62,250 bases of DNA from Desulfosporosinus metallidurans (GCF_001936615.1 NZ_MLBF01000023.1:1-62250), one strand, 5' to 3'; shown: positions 7,883 through 16,781, counted from the stretch's first letter. Translations and numbers: made by a program. The notes: generated by a model from the letters alone, not told the origin.

Positions 7883-8299
7883 ATGAAATTCGGAGAAAAA
7901 ATAAAAAATGCCCGCGTCGCTAAGGACATGACGCAGGCGGAACTGGCACAGGCGGTTGGAGTATCCCTCCGCACGATGGTCAGCTATGAAAACGGAGATT
8001 GCTATCCTAAGAAACGCGGGGTTTACGGGGAGCTGGCGACGGCCTTAAGCCTGGATGTGAATTATCTGCTGACCGAAAACGAGGAGTTTATTAGCGAGGC
8101 CGGTGAAAAATACGGCAGCAGAGGTAAGAAATACGCCCAACAGCTCGTTACGGAGGTCAGTGGCTTATTTGCCGGTGGTGATATGGACGACGAGGATTTG
8201 GACGCCGTTATGAGAGCAATCACCGACGCTTACTGGATAGCCAAGGAGAAAAACAAAAAGTTTACACCGAAAAAGTACCGCAAGGCAGACAAGGTATAG
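7883..8299 (+). CDS. ImmR-like XRE-family repressor
   Basis: A 138-residue repressor with an N-terminal Cro/C1-type helix-turn-helix at about residues 3-60 (KIKNARVAKDMTQAELAQAV, then GVSLRTMVSYENGDCYPKKR). An acidic, helical C-terminal half follows. It starts at an ATG behind AGGAGGGCGGTCTGC. The ImmA-type protease gene follows 36-50 bp downstream. In ICEBs1 and related elements such a pair controls excision: the repressor is cleaved by the protease after DNA damage or cell-cell signalling. Repeats of TGCAAGTTATCTGC in the upstream intergenic region are its likely operators. Confidence 0.85.
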   Translation: MKFGEKIKNARVAKDMTQAELAQAVGVSLRTMVSYENGDCYPKKRGVYGELATALSLDVNYLLTENEEFISEAGEKYGSRGKKYAQQLVTEVSGLFAGGDMDDEDLDAVMRAITDAYWIAKEKNKKFTPKKYRKADKV

Positions 8300-8350
8300 T
8301 CCGTTATTTTAGACTGCTGCTGTGATAGAATTAGCATGGGGGTGAATTCA

Positions 8351-8863
8351 TTGAACAAGGCGCATATTTATGAATCAGCTGAAAAATATGTCCGGCGCTT
8401 CGGAACGCGTGATCCTTTTGCCATAGCAGACGGGCTGGGCATCGAGGTTCTGTTCCGCAATGACTTCGCCAAGCTGAAAGGGCTTTACCGCGTGATTCAG
8501 CGCAACCGCTTCATTTTTTTGAATAATAATCTGCCGGAGCAGGTGCAGACCCTGGTTTGCGCCCATGAGCTCGGACATGACGCTCATCATCGGGATCTTG
8601 CCGATGATAGTCCGTTCCGTGAATATGTTCTTTATTCCATGAATACACGTCCTGAGTATGAAGCCAATCTGTTTGCGGCTTCACTGCTTCTTCCCGATAA
8701 TGAGGTTCATGAATATGCCCGTGAGGGCTATGATGTTGTCCAGATCTCAGCCATGATGAACACGGATATTAATCTCATGCTGATAAAGATGGGAGATATG
8801 AACTCCAGAGGCTATTCGTTCAATACAGCTTATACCCCACTGTCAGATTTCTTAGGCCGATAA
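8351..8863 (+). CDS. ImmA/IrrE-family metallopeptidase
   Basis: A protein of about 170 residues with the zinc-protease motif CAHELGHDAHH (HExxH) in the middle and the later EYEANLFAASLLLPD block typical of the ImmA/IrrE family. The start is probably the TTG at 8351, which has GGGGGTGA at good spacing; an ATG at 8336 lies inside that ribosome-binding site. By family it would cleave and inactivate the adjacent ImmR-like repressor, releasing the divergent promoter that faces the recombinase genes. Confidence 0.88.
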   Translation: MNKAHIYESAEKYVRRFGTRDPFAIADGLGIEVLFRNDFAKLKGLYRVIQRNRFIFLNNNLPEQVQTLVCAHELGHDAHHRDLADDSPFREYVLYSMNTRPEYEANLFAASLLLPDNEVHEYAREGYDVVQISAMMNTDINLMLIKMGDMNSRGYSFNTAYTPLSDFLGR

Positions 8864-8890
8864 CCGTTCTTTTTGAGGAGGATTACAAAC

Positions 8891-9158
8891 ATGGCTGATA
8901 CCAAGGTTTATGTGCCTGTCATAGCCGCCTTTGGCAAGGACGGTTTATTATTACCGCTCGAACTGACCTGGGAGGACGGCTGTACATATATCATTGACCG
9001 GATTTTTGACATCCGGCCTGCGTCGGCAATGAAAGCCGGAGGACAGGGTGATCGGTATACAATCAGCGTCAATGGACAACAAAGCTTTCTGTTTTTTTGA
9101 GAGAAACGCCTCGATTACCGGAAATAATATCGGACGCTGGTTAGTTGAACGGCGATAA
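8891..9158 (+). pseudogene. Small conserved ICE protein, frameshifted at a T7 run
   Basis: From the ATG at 8891 (GAGGAGGATTACAAAC upstream) the frame reads MADTKVYVPVIAAFGKDGLL ... GGQGDRYTISVNGQQSFLFF and stops at 9098-9100. With one T fewer in the seven-T run at 9092-9098, the frame continues FFERNASITGN ... GRWLVERR and stops at 9156-9158. That gives about 88 residues and a more natural end. This is either a one-base insertion, a sequencing error, or a site for transcriptional slippage. The protein follows immA, as in many related elements. Its function is unknown. Confidence 0.65.
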
Positions 9159-9172
9159 AGATAATATTTACG

Positions 9173-9210
9173 AAAGCCCTTCTTACACTATGTGAGAGGG
9201 GCTTTTATTT
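9173..9210 (+). terminator. Terminator ending the immR-immA operon
   Basis: A 15-bp stem starts AAAGCCC and ends GGGGCTTT, with a CTA loop and TTTTATTT after it. It marks the end of the left backbone block, and the cargo starts after it. The 9211-9379 stretch holds an imperfect palindrome TTCATTTAATGAA (9285-9297), which could be an operator for the ATPase gene. Confidence 0.85.
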
Positions 9211-9379
9211 GAACGGTATTGTTATGTGCTTTCATTCGGATATCTCAACGATAGTATATCTGAACGCACATGCATTTAGATTTATTCATTTAATGAAATA
9301 ATCTTTTTTTGTGTATATTTCCCCTTATTTTGGCTTAAAGTACTAGCAATATCTTAGCCTATAAGGGGGATGGATTCTA

Positions 9380-11734
9380 TTGTCTAACGCGCGTGATCAA
9401 CTTACTTTAGACGGTCTGAACTGTGCTAGCTGTGCCATCAAAATAGAAGATAGCATTAAAAGCATTACAGGAGTACGCGAAGCATCCCTAAACTTCGTGA
9501 CCAAAACTCTCAAAATTGAAGCCGCGGATTCAGACCAGTTAGATCATGTTTTAACTGAAGCCCAAAAAGTGATTCGAAAACTCGAACCCAAAGTCATCAT
9601 TAAAAACAAGGAAATCGAAAAAGCCACCCAAACCTTGATTTTGGTTGGGCTCACCTGCGCTAACTGTGTCTCCAAAATAGAAAAGGAAATTAAAAACATT
9701 GCAGGAGTCAAAAATTCAACACTGGATTTTGCTACTCAACGACTTACGATCGAAGCAGATAAACATGAACTCAACCGAATAACCGCCGAAGCAGCCCAAG
9801 TGGTTCAACGGATTGAGCCCGGGGTAAGAATTAAAGAGAGTCAAGACGCTGTAAAAGTCTCAAGTTTCAAAAATAAAGAGGATGAAGAAAAATCTGATCA
9901 TCGCAATGAGTTAATCCGGCTGACTCTCGGTGCCGCCATTTTTGCCATTGGTTTAATCTTCCGGTTTACATACTGGGTGGAATTCGCTCTTTATTTTATA
10001 AGCTATTTACTGGTCGGATCTGAGGTCTTAACGAATGCTATCCGCAACATTCGTCGAGGTCAAGTTTTTGATGAAAACTTCTTAATGAGTCTAGCCACAG
10101 TGGGGGCCTTTGCCATCGGTGAATTCCCAGAAGGTGTAGCCGTGATGCTCTTTTATCAGGTTGGAGAATACTTTCAAGATTTGGCGGTAAACCGTTCAAG
10201 AAAATCGATCACTGCCCTCATGGATATCCGACCAGATTATGCCAACCTCAAGGTCAATGAGGAAATTACGAAAGTTTCACCAGAGCAAGTCACTAAGGGA
10301 CAGACCATCATCGTCAAACCCGGTGAACGTGTTCCCTTGGACGGTAAAGTGATTGATGGAATGTCTATGATCGATACCTCCGCACTTACCGGGGAATCCG
10401 TTCCCCGGGAGATTGAGCCCGGTATGGATGTATTAAGCGGCTTCATCAATAAAAACGGATTATTAACAATCGAGGTAACCAAAGAATTTGCAGAATCAAC
10501 TGTCGCAAAAATCCTGGATTTGGTCGAAAACGCCAGTAGCCGTAAAGCCCCAACGGAAAACTTTATTACCAAATTTGCTCGGTATTATACTCCGGTTGTC
10601 GTTATCATCGCTTTACTTATAGCAATTATTCCTCCCCTCGTCTTCCCGGGTGCGACTTTTTACCAATGGCTCTACCGGGCCTTAGTATTTCTAGTTATCT
10701 CTTGCCCATGTGCTTTAGTTATTTCGATTCCTTTAGGTTTCTTTGGTGGGATAGGCGGATCATCCAAACAAGGAGTCTTGGTTAAAGGAAGCAATTATCT
10801 AGAAGCCCTCAAAAACGCGGAAATTGTAGTTTTTGATAAGACGGGGACTTTAACTAAAGGAGTCTTCAAAGTCACTCAAATAAAACCTTCCCAAGATTTC
10901 ACTGAAGAAAAGCTCTTAGAATTAGCGGCCAAAGCTGAGATTTATTCAAATCATCCGATAGCTGAGTCAATTTTAAAAGCCTATAGTAAACCAGTAAATA
11001 AAGAAGACGTACAAAGCTATAACGAAATACCCGGTCATGGTCTAAAAATTCAGAGTAAAGGTGAAGAAATACTTGCTGGCAATGCTAAATTAATGATCAA
11101 GGAGAATATCCCCTATGATGATCCGATCAACGTGCCAGGTACTATCGTCCATGTAGCAACAAACAAGAACTATGCCGGTTATCTAGTAATCTCAGATGAG
11201 ATTAAAGAGGATTCCCCTACCGCGATCCGATCTCTTAAAGAACTCGGGATTAAAAAAACGGTTATGCTCACTGGCGATGCCCGTTCAGTAGCAGAAAATG
11301 TTGGTCAAGAGCTTAATCTTGATGAAGTTCATGCAGAGCTACTTCCTGATCAAAAGATAGAGCGGGTGGAAAGCCTAGAAAAACAAAAATCTCCTCAGGG
11401 AAAACTCGTATTTGTAGGGGATGGAGTAAATGATGCACCTGTTCTGGCCCGGGCTGATGTAGGTATTGCGATGGGTGGATTAGGATCTGATGCAGCCATC
11501 GAAGCGGCTGATGTGGTAATTATGACCGACGAACCTTCCAAAATAGCTACAGCCGTAAGAATTTCCAGAAAGACCTATAGGATTGTTTGGCAAAATATTA
11601 TTTTTGCCTTTGGTGTTAAAGTTGTCGTCTTAATTTTAGGAGCGGGTGGACTTGCCACAATGTGGGAGGCCGTTTTCGCCGATGTAGGGGTCTCTCTAAT
11701 CGCGGTCTTAAATGCCATGCGAGTGATGAAATAG
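9380..11734 (+). CDS. P1B-type heavy-metal ATPase (Cd/Zn/Pb type)
   Basis: A 784-residue metal-export ATPase. It has two N-terminal heavy-metal-associated domains with CxxC sites (GLNCASC near residue 13, GLTCANC near 93). A membrane segment follows, then the transmembrane metal site ISCPCAL near 440, the phosphorylation motif DKTGTLT near 487, HP at SNHPIAES, and the hinge GDGVNDAP. The GLGSDAAIEAADVVIM block is typical of the Zn/Cd/Pb branch rather than the Cu branch. It starts at a TTG because the nearby ATG frame closes at once; AAGGGGG lies upstream. The convergent lspA gene follows. An ATPase plus lspA pairing recalls lead-resistance pbrA-pbrC, so Pb(II) is a reasonable but unproven substrate. 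Confidence 0.93.
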   Translation: MSNARDQLTLDGLNCASCAIKIEDSIKSITGVREASLNFVTKTLKIEAADSDQLDHVLTEAQKVIRKLEPKVIIKNKEIEKATQTLILVGLTCANCVSKIEKEIKNIAGVKNSTLDFATQRLTIEADKHELNRITAEAAQVVQRIEPGVRIKESQDAVKVSSFKNKEDEEKSDHRNELIRLTLGAAIFAIGLIFRFTYWVEFALYFISYLLVGSEVLTNAIRNIRRGQVFDENFLMSLATVGAFAIGEFPEGVAVMLFYQVGEYFQDLAVNRSRKSITALMDIRPDYANLKVNEEITKVSPEQVTKGQTIIVKPGERVPLDGKVIDGMSMIDTSALTGESVPREIEPGMDVLSGFINKNGLLTIEVTKEFAESTVAKILDLVENASSRKAPTENFITKFARYYTPVVVIIALLIAIIPPLVFPGATFYQWLYRALVFLVISCPCALVISIPLGFFGGIGGSSKQGVLVKGSNYLEALKNAEIVVFDKTGTLTKGVFKVTQIKPSQDFTEEKLLELAAKAEIYSNHPIAESILKAYSKPVNKEDVQSYNEIPGHGLKIQSKGEEILAGNAKLMIKENIPYDDPINVPGTIVHVATNKNYAGYLVISDEIKEDSPTAIRSLKELGIKKTVMLTGDARSVAENVGQELNLDEVHAELLPDQKIERVESLEKQKSPQGKLVFVGDGVNDAPVLARADVGIAMGGLGSDAAIEAADVVIMTDEPSKIATAVRISRKTYRIVWQNIIFAFGVKVVVLILGAGGLATMWEAVFADVGVSLIAVLNAMRVMK

Positions 11735-11847
11735 ACACTGCTTCTGCTCTACTGCTAATCCCATCAGGGTTGAAAATAGTTGACTACAAACAAACGTTAA
11801 GCCAGTCTAAGATTTAAATTGGGATAAACCTTGTGCTTTTGTCATCT

Positions 11848-12312
11848 CTAAATGTCTTTTCGTGAATTAACCGATTTAGCAAATAAGACAAAATAGGCAA
11901 GGAATATAGAGCCTGATACGACGAAAATATCTGCCGTATTGAAAATTGGATAGTTAACCAAAGTAAAATCCAAAAAGTCAACTACATAATTTAGTCGCAC
12001 CCTGTCAGTAAGGTTCCCCAAAGCCCCGGATATAAAAAGGGTGAGGGATATAAGCAATAAATGGTTTTGTGTTTTATAATTCTTAATTAAGTAAACTACT
12101 AGAGCTATAGTAACAATAGACGTAATAATGATGAGGAATGCTTGCTTACCTTGTAAAATACTAAATGCCGCTCCAGTATTTTGCCCATAGGTTAAGTGAA
12201 ATACATTCTTAACGATTGGCAATGTACCTACGGGTTTGAGAAAAGTTTGTGCCAAGTACTTGAACACCTGGTCTACAGTTACTAGCACAGCTATAATAAT
12301 AAAATAATTCAT
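11848..12312 (-). CDS. lspA: Lipoprotein signal peptidase (signal peptidase II)
   Basis: A 154-residue aspartic peptidase that trims prolipoproteins at the membrane. Four hydrophobic segments and the family blocks are visible: NTGAAFSI, the GNLTDRVRLNYVVDFLDF block with one active Asp, and NTADIFVVSGS with the other. It starts at an ATG behind GGAGGTATGAA. It is convergent with the P1B ATPase. Copies of lspA placed beside lead or mercury genes on mobile elements are known and are thought to assist Pb resistance (PbrC). It is likely an accessory copy, in addition to a housekeeping one. Confidence 0.92.
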   Translation of the reverse strand: MNYFIIIAVLVTVDQVFKYLAQTFLKPVGTLPIVKNVFHLTYGQNTGAAFSILQGKQAFLIIITSIVTIALVVYLIKNYKTQNHLLLISLTLFISGALGNLTDRVRLNYVVDFLDFTLVNYPIFNTADIFVVSGSIFLAYFVLFAKSVNSRKDI

Positions 12313-12575
12313 TTCATACCTCCGATACTACTTGGATAATCGATATCACAAAGGCATAAACCACGAGTCCCAGTAAGGTATTCGTGGTTCATATTTTTAT
12401 ACGTTAACTGAAATAACCGATGCAATGGACCGATCCACAGCAACTTGTGTATATCCAACTTGAAAAACGTACGATAGGAATTTTTGAATGTCCCGGTAGA
12501 ATTCCCATCGACATATGTCAAAGGAATTATTCTTTTTACAAGATCTTTGCAGTTATCATGATAAAAACTGAATTT

Positions 12576-14762
12576 TTAAGTCAGATCAATAACTTGGCCG
12601 GATAAGAATCGAATGGACCAGAACAATAGCAGCAGGAACAAGGCTACAAACACCGGGAGTAGTCCCATTATCGCTCGCTTTTTACTAGGAGCCCGATGTA
12701 ACAAGATCGATGTTCCAAGTACCAAGCTCCAGATGAAGCCAATTCCTAGAAGGATAGCTGAGGCCGGCACAACGATATTAAAGAATTCCAGAGAATCGTC
12801 TCCCATAGTAATAATAGCCGTGGCCCATTCCATAGGTAGAAAACTATAACCAATGGTAGTGACGACTTCTCTCCAAGAGATACGTGCCAACGCTGAAACC
12901 AAATAACTCAAACCGGCATAAACTACCGCCGATAAACCCATAAACAAGGCGAGTGTCAGGAGAAACGGGTTCTGTGGCCATACAATTCCTTGCATTGTCA
13001 CTGCCATATACATTCCTAACAACGCGGAGATATAAACCGCTTCTCCGAGATCCGGAGCGTAGGGTTTAAAGAGTTCGGCACCGGGAAAACGCAGGCCAAC
13101 CCGCATCCCGCTCCGTTCCTTAGGGCAGTTCTTTACGCAGTTCCAGCACTGGAGACAGTGTTGACTAGATTCTAAACGGTTTGGCGCTAAGAAGACAGGG
13201 CATCTCTCTGCGCGTACCACTGGTGCAAGTGGAATTCCCCCCATAGCAGTGGCCGCTACTTCTTGGCTCACATCGCTTGGGACAGTTAGCGCCCTTCCTT
13301 GTAAGCAAGTTCGTTCAACGCAAGTCTCACAAGCGGATGTACGAGGGCGAACACCGAGAACACTTAAACGGGCAATACGAGCCAACCATCCTCCAATCGG
13401 ACAAACGTATCTGCACCATGTACCCTTCCGGAAAAAGAGACCGATGATCAAAGCGGCAAATACGATTCCCAGGAAGAGATAGGCACCGTAGCGAGCTTCA
13501 CTCTGAAAATCAAAAACACGCACAAGGATCGTAATCAAAACAAAGGTGCTTGGCAATATCCAGCCCGCCCGCAAATACGGAGTACTGGATGAAGGCCGCC
13601 CCCTGAGCCACTCGCCTATTTTACTTGCTCCTTCAGTGAGCAGACGGAGCGGACAAAGATTGCCACACCAGAAGCGCCCAAGAATAACGGCTGAAATCGA
13701 GATTAGAGGTAACCAAATTACCCATACTAAGAAGATAAACAGGTTGTTTTCTGCCTTAGCTCTGAACCACCCCCACTGAAGGTCCCCCTGTCCGGAAAAA
13801 GGCCCTACCGGTATCTTCCATAGTGCGATTACGAGCAGCGCTACAAAAACAAATGTTAAAAGGAGCATTGGCAGCTTAGGTATCCACCGGCTGCGTAAGA
13901 GACGGTACACCGGGTGATTGTAATCAGCGCCGATTGCCCGGAAAGGGTGGCCGTATTCCGAAATTGTGCTGGTCTCTTGTTGCCCTGATGCCCGAAAAAG
14001 ATACAGGGCAGTAATTAAGTACCCCAGGTAAACGAAGACTTGTAAGAGAGTAGGACTGGAACTGTACCCTAGAACTCCGCTAAGAAGCGCCCCAATAGGT
14101 GATGATTCACTTACAATTCGACTGGTATCCCAAGCAGAAATTGTGCCGGGCAACCATCCTGCAGCCTGTAAGTCTGCCGTTGCCTTGCCCAGTATTCCGG
14201 ACCCAAATGCAATCAACAAATAGGCTGTCCAAGTAAAGAATTTATGGAGATTCACTCTTAAAAGGCCCCGGAAAAGCAGTGCAGCTAAAAGCAAGGCCAT
14301 CAAGATACCCAAAGCCGCGCCTGTAATGACTTGGGCCAACGGTGTTGTGTCAGCCGTTGAGACTAAGAACAAAACCGTTTCAATGCCCTCCCGTAATACG
14401 GAAAGAAAAGCCAATATGCCAAGACTCCATGACTGTCCGCTCGAAAGTGCGCTTCCAGCCTTTTCACGCAGTTGATGCTGTAAATCTTTGGCCTGTTCCC
14501 CCATCCAAAACACCATGTAAGTTAATAAGGCTACCGCCAGTAAGCCAGATATGCCTTCCACCGAAGTTCCGAAAGTTTTATACGCCTCCCCGAAAATCTG
14601 GGCGACTGCCACACTGACTAAGACGGCAACTATTGCGCCACCATAAACCATACTTGCTCCATACTTAGGTCGCGTCTTGTTTACCAATGAGATCAAAATG
14701 CCAATAATTAGGACGGCCTCAACTGCTTCGCGCAGTGTCAAGACTAACGCTGTAATCACCAC
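12576..14762 (-). CDS. FTR1-type iron permease fused to a polyferredoxin-like membrane protein
   Basis: A 728-residue fusion. Residues 1 to about 260 are an FTR1/EfeU-like permease with both Fe-binding REXXE motifs (LREAVEAVL near residue 10, LREGIETVL near 123). Residues about 300-640 resemble the NapH/CcoG/NosR-type 4Fe-4S membrane family, with CGNLCP, CRYVCPIGG, CETC...C and the ferredoxin-like CLQCWNCVKNCP. More hydrophobic helices follow. It starts at a GTG with GAGGAGAATA upstream. A near-perfect Fur box lies 20-38 bp before the start. It may couple electron transfer (iron reduction or oxidation) to iron transport. FTR1 proteins can also take up Pb(II), as PbrT does. The fusion is unusual. 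Confidence 0.88.
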   Translation of the reverse strand: MVITALVLTLREAVEAVLIIGILISLVNKTRPKYGASMVYGGAIVAVLVSVAVAQIFGEAYKTFGTSVEGISGLLAVALLTYMVFWMGEQAKDLQHQLREKAGSALSSGQSWSLGILAFLSVLREGIETVLFLVSTADTTPLAQVITGAALGILMALLLAALLFRGLLRVNLHKFFTWTAYLLIAFGSGILGKATADLQAAGWLPGTISAWDTSRIVSESSPIGALLSGVLGYSSSPTLLQVFVYLGYLITALYLFRASGQQETSTISEYGHPFRAIGADYNHPVYRLLRSRWIPKLPMLLLTFVFVALLVIALWKIPVGPFSGQGDLQWGWFRAKAENNLFIFLVWVIWLPLISISAVILGRFWCGNLCPLRLLTEGASKIGEWLRGRPSSSTPYLRAGWILPSTFVLITILVRVFDFQSEARYGAYLFLGIVFAALIIGLFFRKGTWCRYVCPIGGWLARIARLSVLGVRPRTSACETCVERTCLQGRALTVPSDVSQEVAATAMGGIPLAPVVRAERCPVFLAPNRLESSQHCLQCWNCVKNCPKERSGMRVGLRFPGAELFKPYAPDLGEAVYISALLGMYMAVTMQGIVWPQNPFLLTLALFMGLSAVVYAGLSYLVSALARISWREVVTTIGYSFLPMEWATAIITMGDDSLEFFNIVVPASAILLGIGFIWSLVLGTSILLHRAPSKKRAIMGLLPVFVALFLLLLFWSIRFLSGQVIDLT

Positions 14763-14781
14763 TATTCTCCTCTCTTACTTT

Positions 14782-14800
14782 GATATTGATAATCATTATC
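14782..14800. promoter_or_regulatory. Fur box
   Basis: GATATTGATAATCATTATC matches the 19-bp Fur consensus (GATAATGATAATCATTATC) at 18 positions. It lies just downstream of the minus-strand -10 element, so iron-loaded Fur would block transcription of the permease fusion. Confidence 0.85.
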
Positions 14801-14814
14801 ATCATTCTACAATA

Positions 14815-14843
14815 AAAATACTTCCGTTGCCATCGATTGTCAA
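14815..14843 (-). promoter_or_regulatory. Promoter of the FTR1-fusion gene
   Basis: On the minus strand TTGACA (14838-14843), a 17-bp spacer and TATTTT (14815-14820) face the permease gene. The Fur box lies at the expected transcript start. Confidence 0.7.
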
Positions 14844-14893
14844 GGAAGGATTTATTTTTTTGTCTTGAATTAGCTAGCTACCCCATAACACAC

Positions 14894-14941
14894 AAAAAAA
14901 AGTAGGACAGGCACCCACATTGTAAGCTGCCGGTCCTACTT
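14894..14941 (-). terminator. Terminator after the exported Gln/Pro-rich protein
   Basis: A 9-bp stem AAGTAGGAC (14900-14908) / GTCCTACTT (14933-14941) is followed on the minus strand by T6. It lies about 14 bp after the gene's stop. Confidence 0.75.
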
Positions 14942-14954
14942 CAGGCTCATTTTA

Positions 14955-15608
14955 TTACCAGCCCATGTTACTAGACCAGTTACCGGACATCCGGTTCCCA
15001 CCCCAGCTATTTCCATTATATCCACTGTTGTTGACACTTCCAGATTTTTGTACATTTTGGCGTTGTTGCATGGCGTTTTGCCATTGTTGCTGCATTGCCG
15101 CTTGATTCTGTGGATTCACTCCATATTGCTGCATCATTTGTTGATCCCACTGGATACAGTTGTTGACCATTTGGTTATAAAGAGCGTTTTGGTTTGGAGC
15201 AGGGGTTTGGGGAACGGGTTGCTGACTAGCGGGTTGTTGAGGTAGCGGCTGTTGGGGAGCGGGTTGACTTGGTGCTGGTTGCTGAGGAGCAGTTTGTTGT
15301 GTACTGCTCTGCGGCGTTTGATTTTGGTTGCCGCTATTTTGGGCCGCGTTTGTGTCAGCAGCCGTTGCAACTGGTGTACTGACTGTCGATGCAGAAGTGG
15401 CAGTTGCAGTAGTGTTCGTACTGGTGGTAGCTCCCGTATTAGATCCGGTATTCATGTTCATGACCATCGGATTAGGGTCATTTGTGACCCAGTTAGCGAT
15501 TTTTTGCTGATAGTCCGTGGAAGTGGCAGCACTGACAACCCCCACTGCCCCGACCACTAAACCAAGTGATAAGGCACTTACCAAGAGCGTGTTTTTAATG
15601 TTTTTCAA
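14955..15608 (-). CDS. Exported Gln/Pro-rich, Met/Trp-tailed protein
   Basis: A 217-residue secreted protein. It has a signal peptide (KNTLLVSALSLGLVVGAVGV, with cleavage near SAA-TS). A Thr/Ala-rich linker and PAPQQP-type repeats lie at about residues 105-140. The rest is rich in Gln, Asn and Met (WDQQMMQQYGVN ...) and ends GNRMSGNWSSNMGW. There is no known domain. Met and aromatic richness is common in metal-handling exported proteins, but binding is not shown. A SigI-like promoter lies upstream at 15740-15769. It belongs loosely with the other small exported proteins at 16.8, 22.9, 27.0 and 29.7 kb, although it lacks their shared tryptophan-proline motif. Confidence 0.7.
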   Translation of the reverse strand: MKNIKNTLLVSALSLGLVVGAVGVVSAATSTDYQQKIANWVTNDPNPMVMNMNTGSNTGATTSTNTTATATSASTVSTPVATAADTNAAQNSGNQNQTPQSSTQQTAPQQPAPSQPAPQQPLPQQPASQQPVPQTPAPNQNALYNQMVNNCIQWDQQMMQQYGVNPQNQAAMQQQWQNAMQQRQNVQKSGSVNNSGYNGNSWGGNRMSGNWSSNMGW

Positions 15609-15739
15609 TGTAAAATCATCCTTCCCTTTTTAAACCTGTGATTACGACAATGTTTTAGATCAGTACCATCGCTTAACTTGCAAGCTTGTGTTAACCACTC
15701 TCTTCTTTCTTTTGACCACCCCCCGTTTTCATCCAGTTA

Positions 15740-15769
15740 TTCGTTAAGGGTGAATCTTTTTTGAGGGGT
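15740..15769 (-). promoter_or_regulatory. SigI-like promoter of the exported Gln/Pro-rich protein
   Basis: On the minus strand ACCCCTCAAA (starting at 15769) and CGAAT (from 15743) are spaced by about 20 bases between ACCCCT and CGAA. The sigI gene has the same pair, ACCCCTCAAA ... CGAAT, before its start, and SigI promoters are known to use ACCCC and CGAA. Confidence 0.5.
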
Positions 15770-15782
15770 AGGTGATATTTTT

Positions 15783-16160
15783 TTACATTTCCGGCTTTAC
15801 AAGCATACCGTTATTAAAATGATTCATGGCACCAACAAAATCAACGACCGCCAAGATTTCAATCATCTGTTGTTCCGTAAATCCTGCATCGCGAAGTTGT
15901 TTAGCATACATACTGATGCAAAAGGCACAGTTATTAAGTGTTGAAACCGTAAAAGCAATGGCTAACTTTGTTCTCAAATCCAGAACATCGGAGCCCATCA
16001 CAGCTTCCATCTTACTCAAAACAAGCTTCAGGTACTTAGGATGGTGAGCCATTGCTCGATATGGTGCAGGTATTTCACCAAACTTTTCCCTCAACTGGCG
16101 GAAAATTTCCTGAACTTCCGGGTTAACATTTTCTTCCGATAACAATTCTACATTTGGCAT
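15783..16160 (-). CDS. Carboxymuconolactone decarboxylase/AhpD-like protein
   Basis: A 125-residue all-helical protein of the CMD/AhpD fold. The redox centre is NNCAFCISMYAKQLRDAGFT, with a CxxC and the histidine replaced by Ser-Met in the usual CxxCxxxH pattern. It lies between two small exported proteins. A regulator box (TTTAACAATTTTGTTAAA) lies about 95 bp upstream at 16255-16272, shared with the two-component operons. It may act as a peroxide- or thiol-linked stress protein. The enzymatic activity is uncertain without the histidine. Confidence 0.8.
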   Translation of the reverse strand: MPNVELLSEENVNPEVQEIFRQLREKFGEIPAPYRAMAHHPKYLKLVLSKMEAVMGSDVLDLRTKLAIAFTVSTLNNCAFCISMYAKQLRDAGFTEQQMIEILAVVDFVGAMNHFNNGMLVKPEM

Positions 16161-16254
16161 TTAAATATTCCCTCCTTAACCTATTTGAATTAAAATCATC
16201 TAAGCCTATGAAGCCTATTTTAACCTGAAATAATCACAAGAAGATTACGGGTTT

Positions 16255-16272
16255 TTAACAATTTTGTTAAAT
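16255..16272. promoter_or_regulatory. Shared TTAACA operator box, copy 1
   Basis: TTTAACAA-TT-TTGTTAAA is a perfect inverted repeat. On the minus strand it is followed by a third half-site-like CGTAAT at an 11-bp period. It lies upstream of the AhpD-like gene. Confidence 0.6.
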
Positions 16273-16311
16273 AGTAAAAAACAATCCCCCTGTGCTTAAC
16301 CTTTAATTAAT

Positions 16312-16340
16312 AAAAACGGCTATCCATTATCGGACAGCCG
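16312..16340 (-). terminator. Terminator after the SHOCT protein
   Basis: CGGCTATCC (16317-16325) pairs with GGACAGCCG (16332-16340) with one G-U pair, and T5 follows on the minus strand. It lies about 20 bp after the stop. Confidence 0.75.
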
Positions 16341-16361
16341 CCCTATTTGAATAAAATATAG

Positions 16362-16622
16362 TTACCGTAGCAATTCTTTCTTACGCTTTTGATATTCTTC
16401 CAAATCAATCTCACCACGGGCATAACGTTCATGTAAAATATCCAAGGCCTCATCTTGTCCGATGAACCCACGTATCGGAATCCGAGAACCTATCCGCCGA
16501 AATAAATATACCAAAAATCCAATTAATACTATCCAAAAAAGCAATTGGATTCCCATCCCAAGTATCCCCATCCCCCAAAATCCGCTGCCAAAAAATGGGC
16601 CACAGCCCCAACCGCCAAACAT
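16362..16622 (-). CDS. Small Gly/Trp-rich membrane protein with SHOCT domain
   Basis: An 86-residue protein. The N-terminus is Gly/Trp/Phe-rich (MFGGWGCGPFFGSGFWGMG), followed by one membrane helix (about residues 22-42). The C-terminal SHOCT motif is DEALDILHERYARGEIDLEE, then YQKRKKELL. The start codon follows GGAGGAGTG. SHOCT membrane proteins often accompany metal and two-component genes in Firmicutes. The function is unknown. Confidence 0.8.
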   Translation of the reverse strand: MFGGWGCGPFFGSGFWGMGILGMGIQLLFWIVLIGFLVYLFRRIGSRIPIRGFIGQDEALDILHERYARGEIDLEEYQKRKKELLR

Positions 16623-16734
16623 AAATCACTCCTCCTTTCCGTGAACTTTCCATTAAAAAACAATAATAAAGCAAGCTGGAGACATCGACATTCTGCACAA
16701 AAGTCTAGCGAACAGGTGTTGAAAAGGATTACGA

Positions 16735-16767
16735 TGAAAATAAGACTCCATTTTAGGGAGTCTTATT
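16735..16767 (-). terminator. Terminator after the exported peptide at 16.8 kb
   Basis: An 11-bp stem AATAAGACTCC (16739-16749) / GGAGTCTTATT (16757-16767) is followed on the minus strand by TTTTC. It lies about 15 bp after the stop codon. Confidence 0.85.
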
Positions 16768-16781
16768 GAGGCAAGTAAGTT

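Noticed and set aside
12309..12521. 70-codon minus-strand frame upstream of lspA
   Set aside because: No RBS and no family-like sequence; it overlaps the lspA leader.
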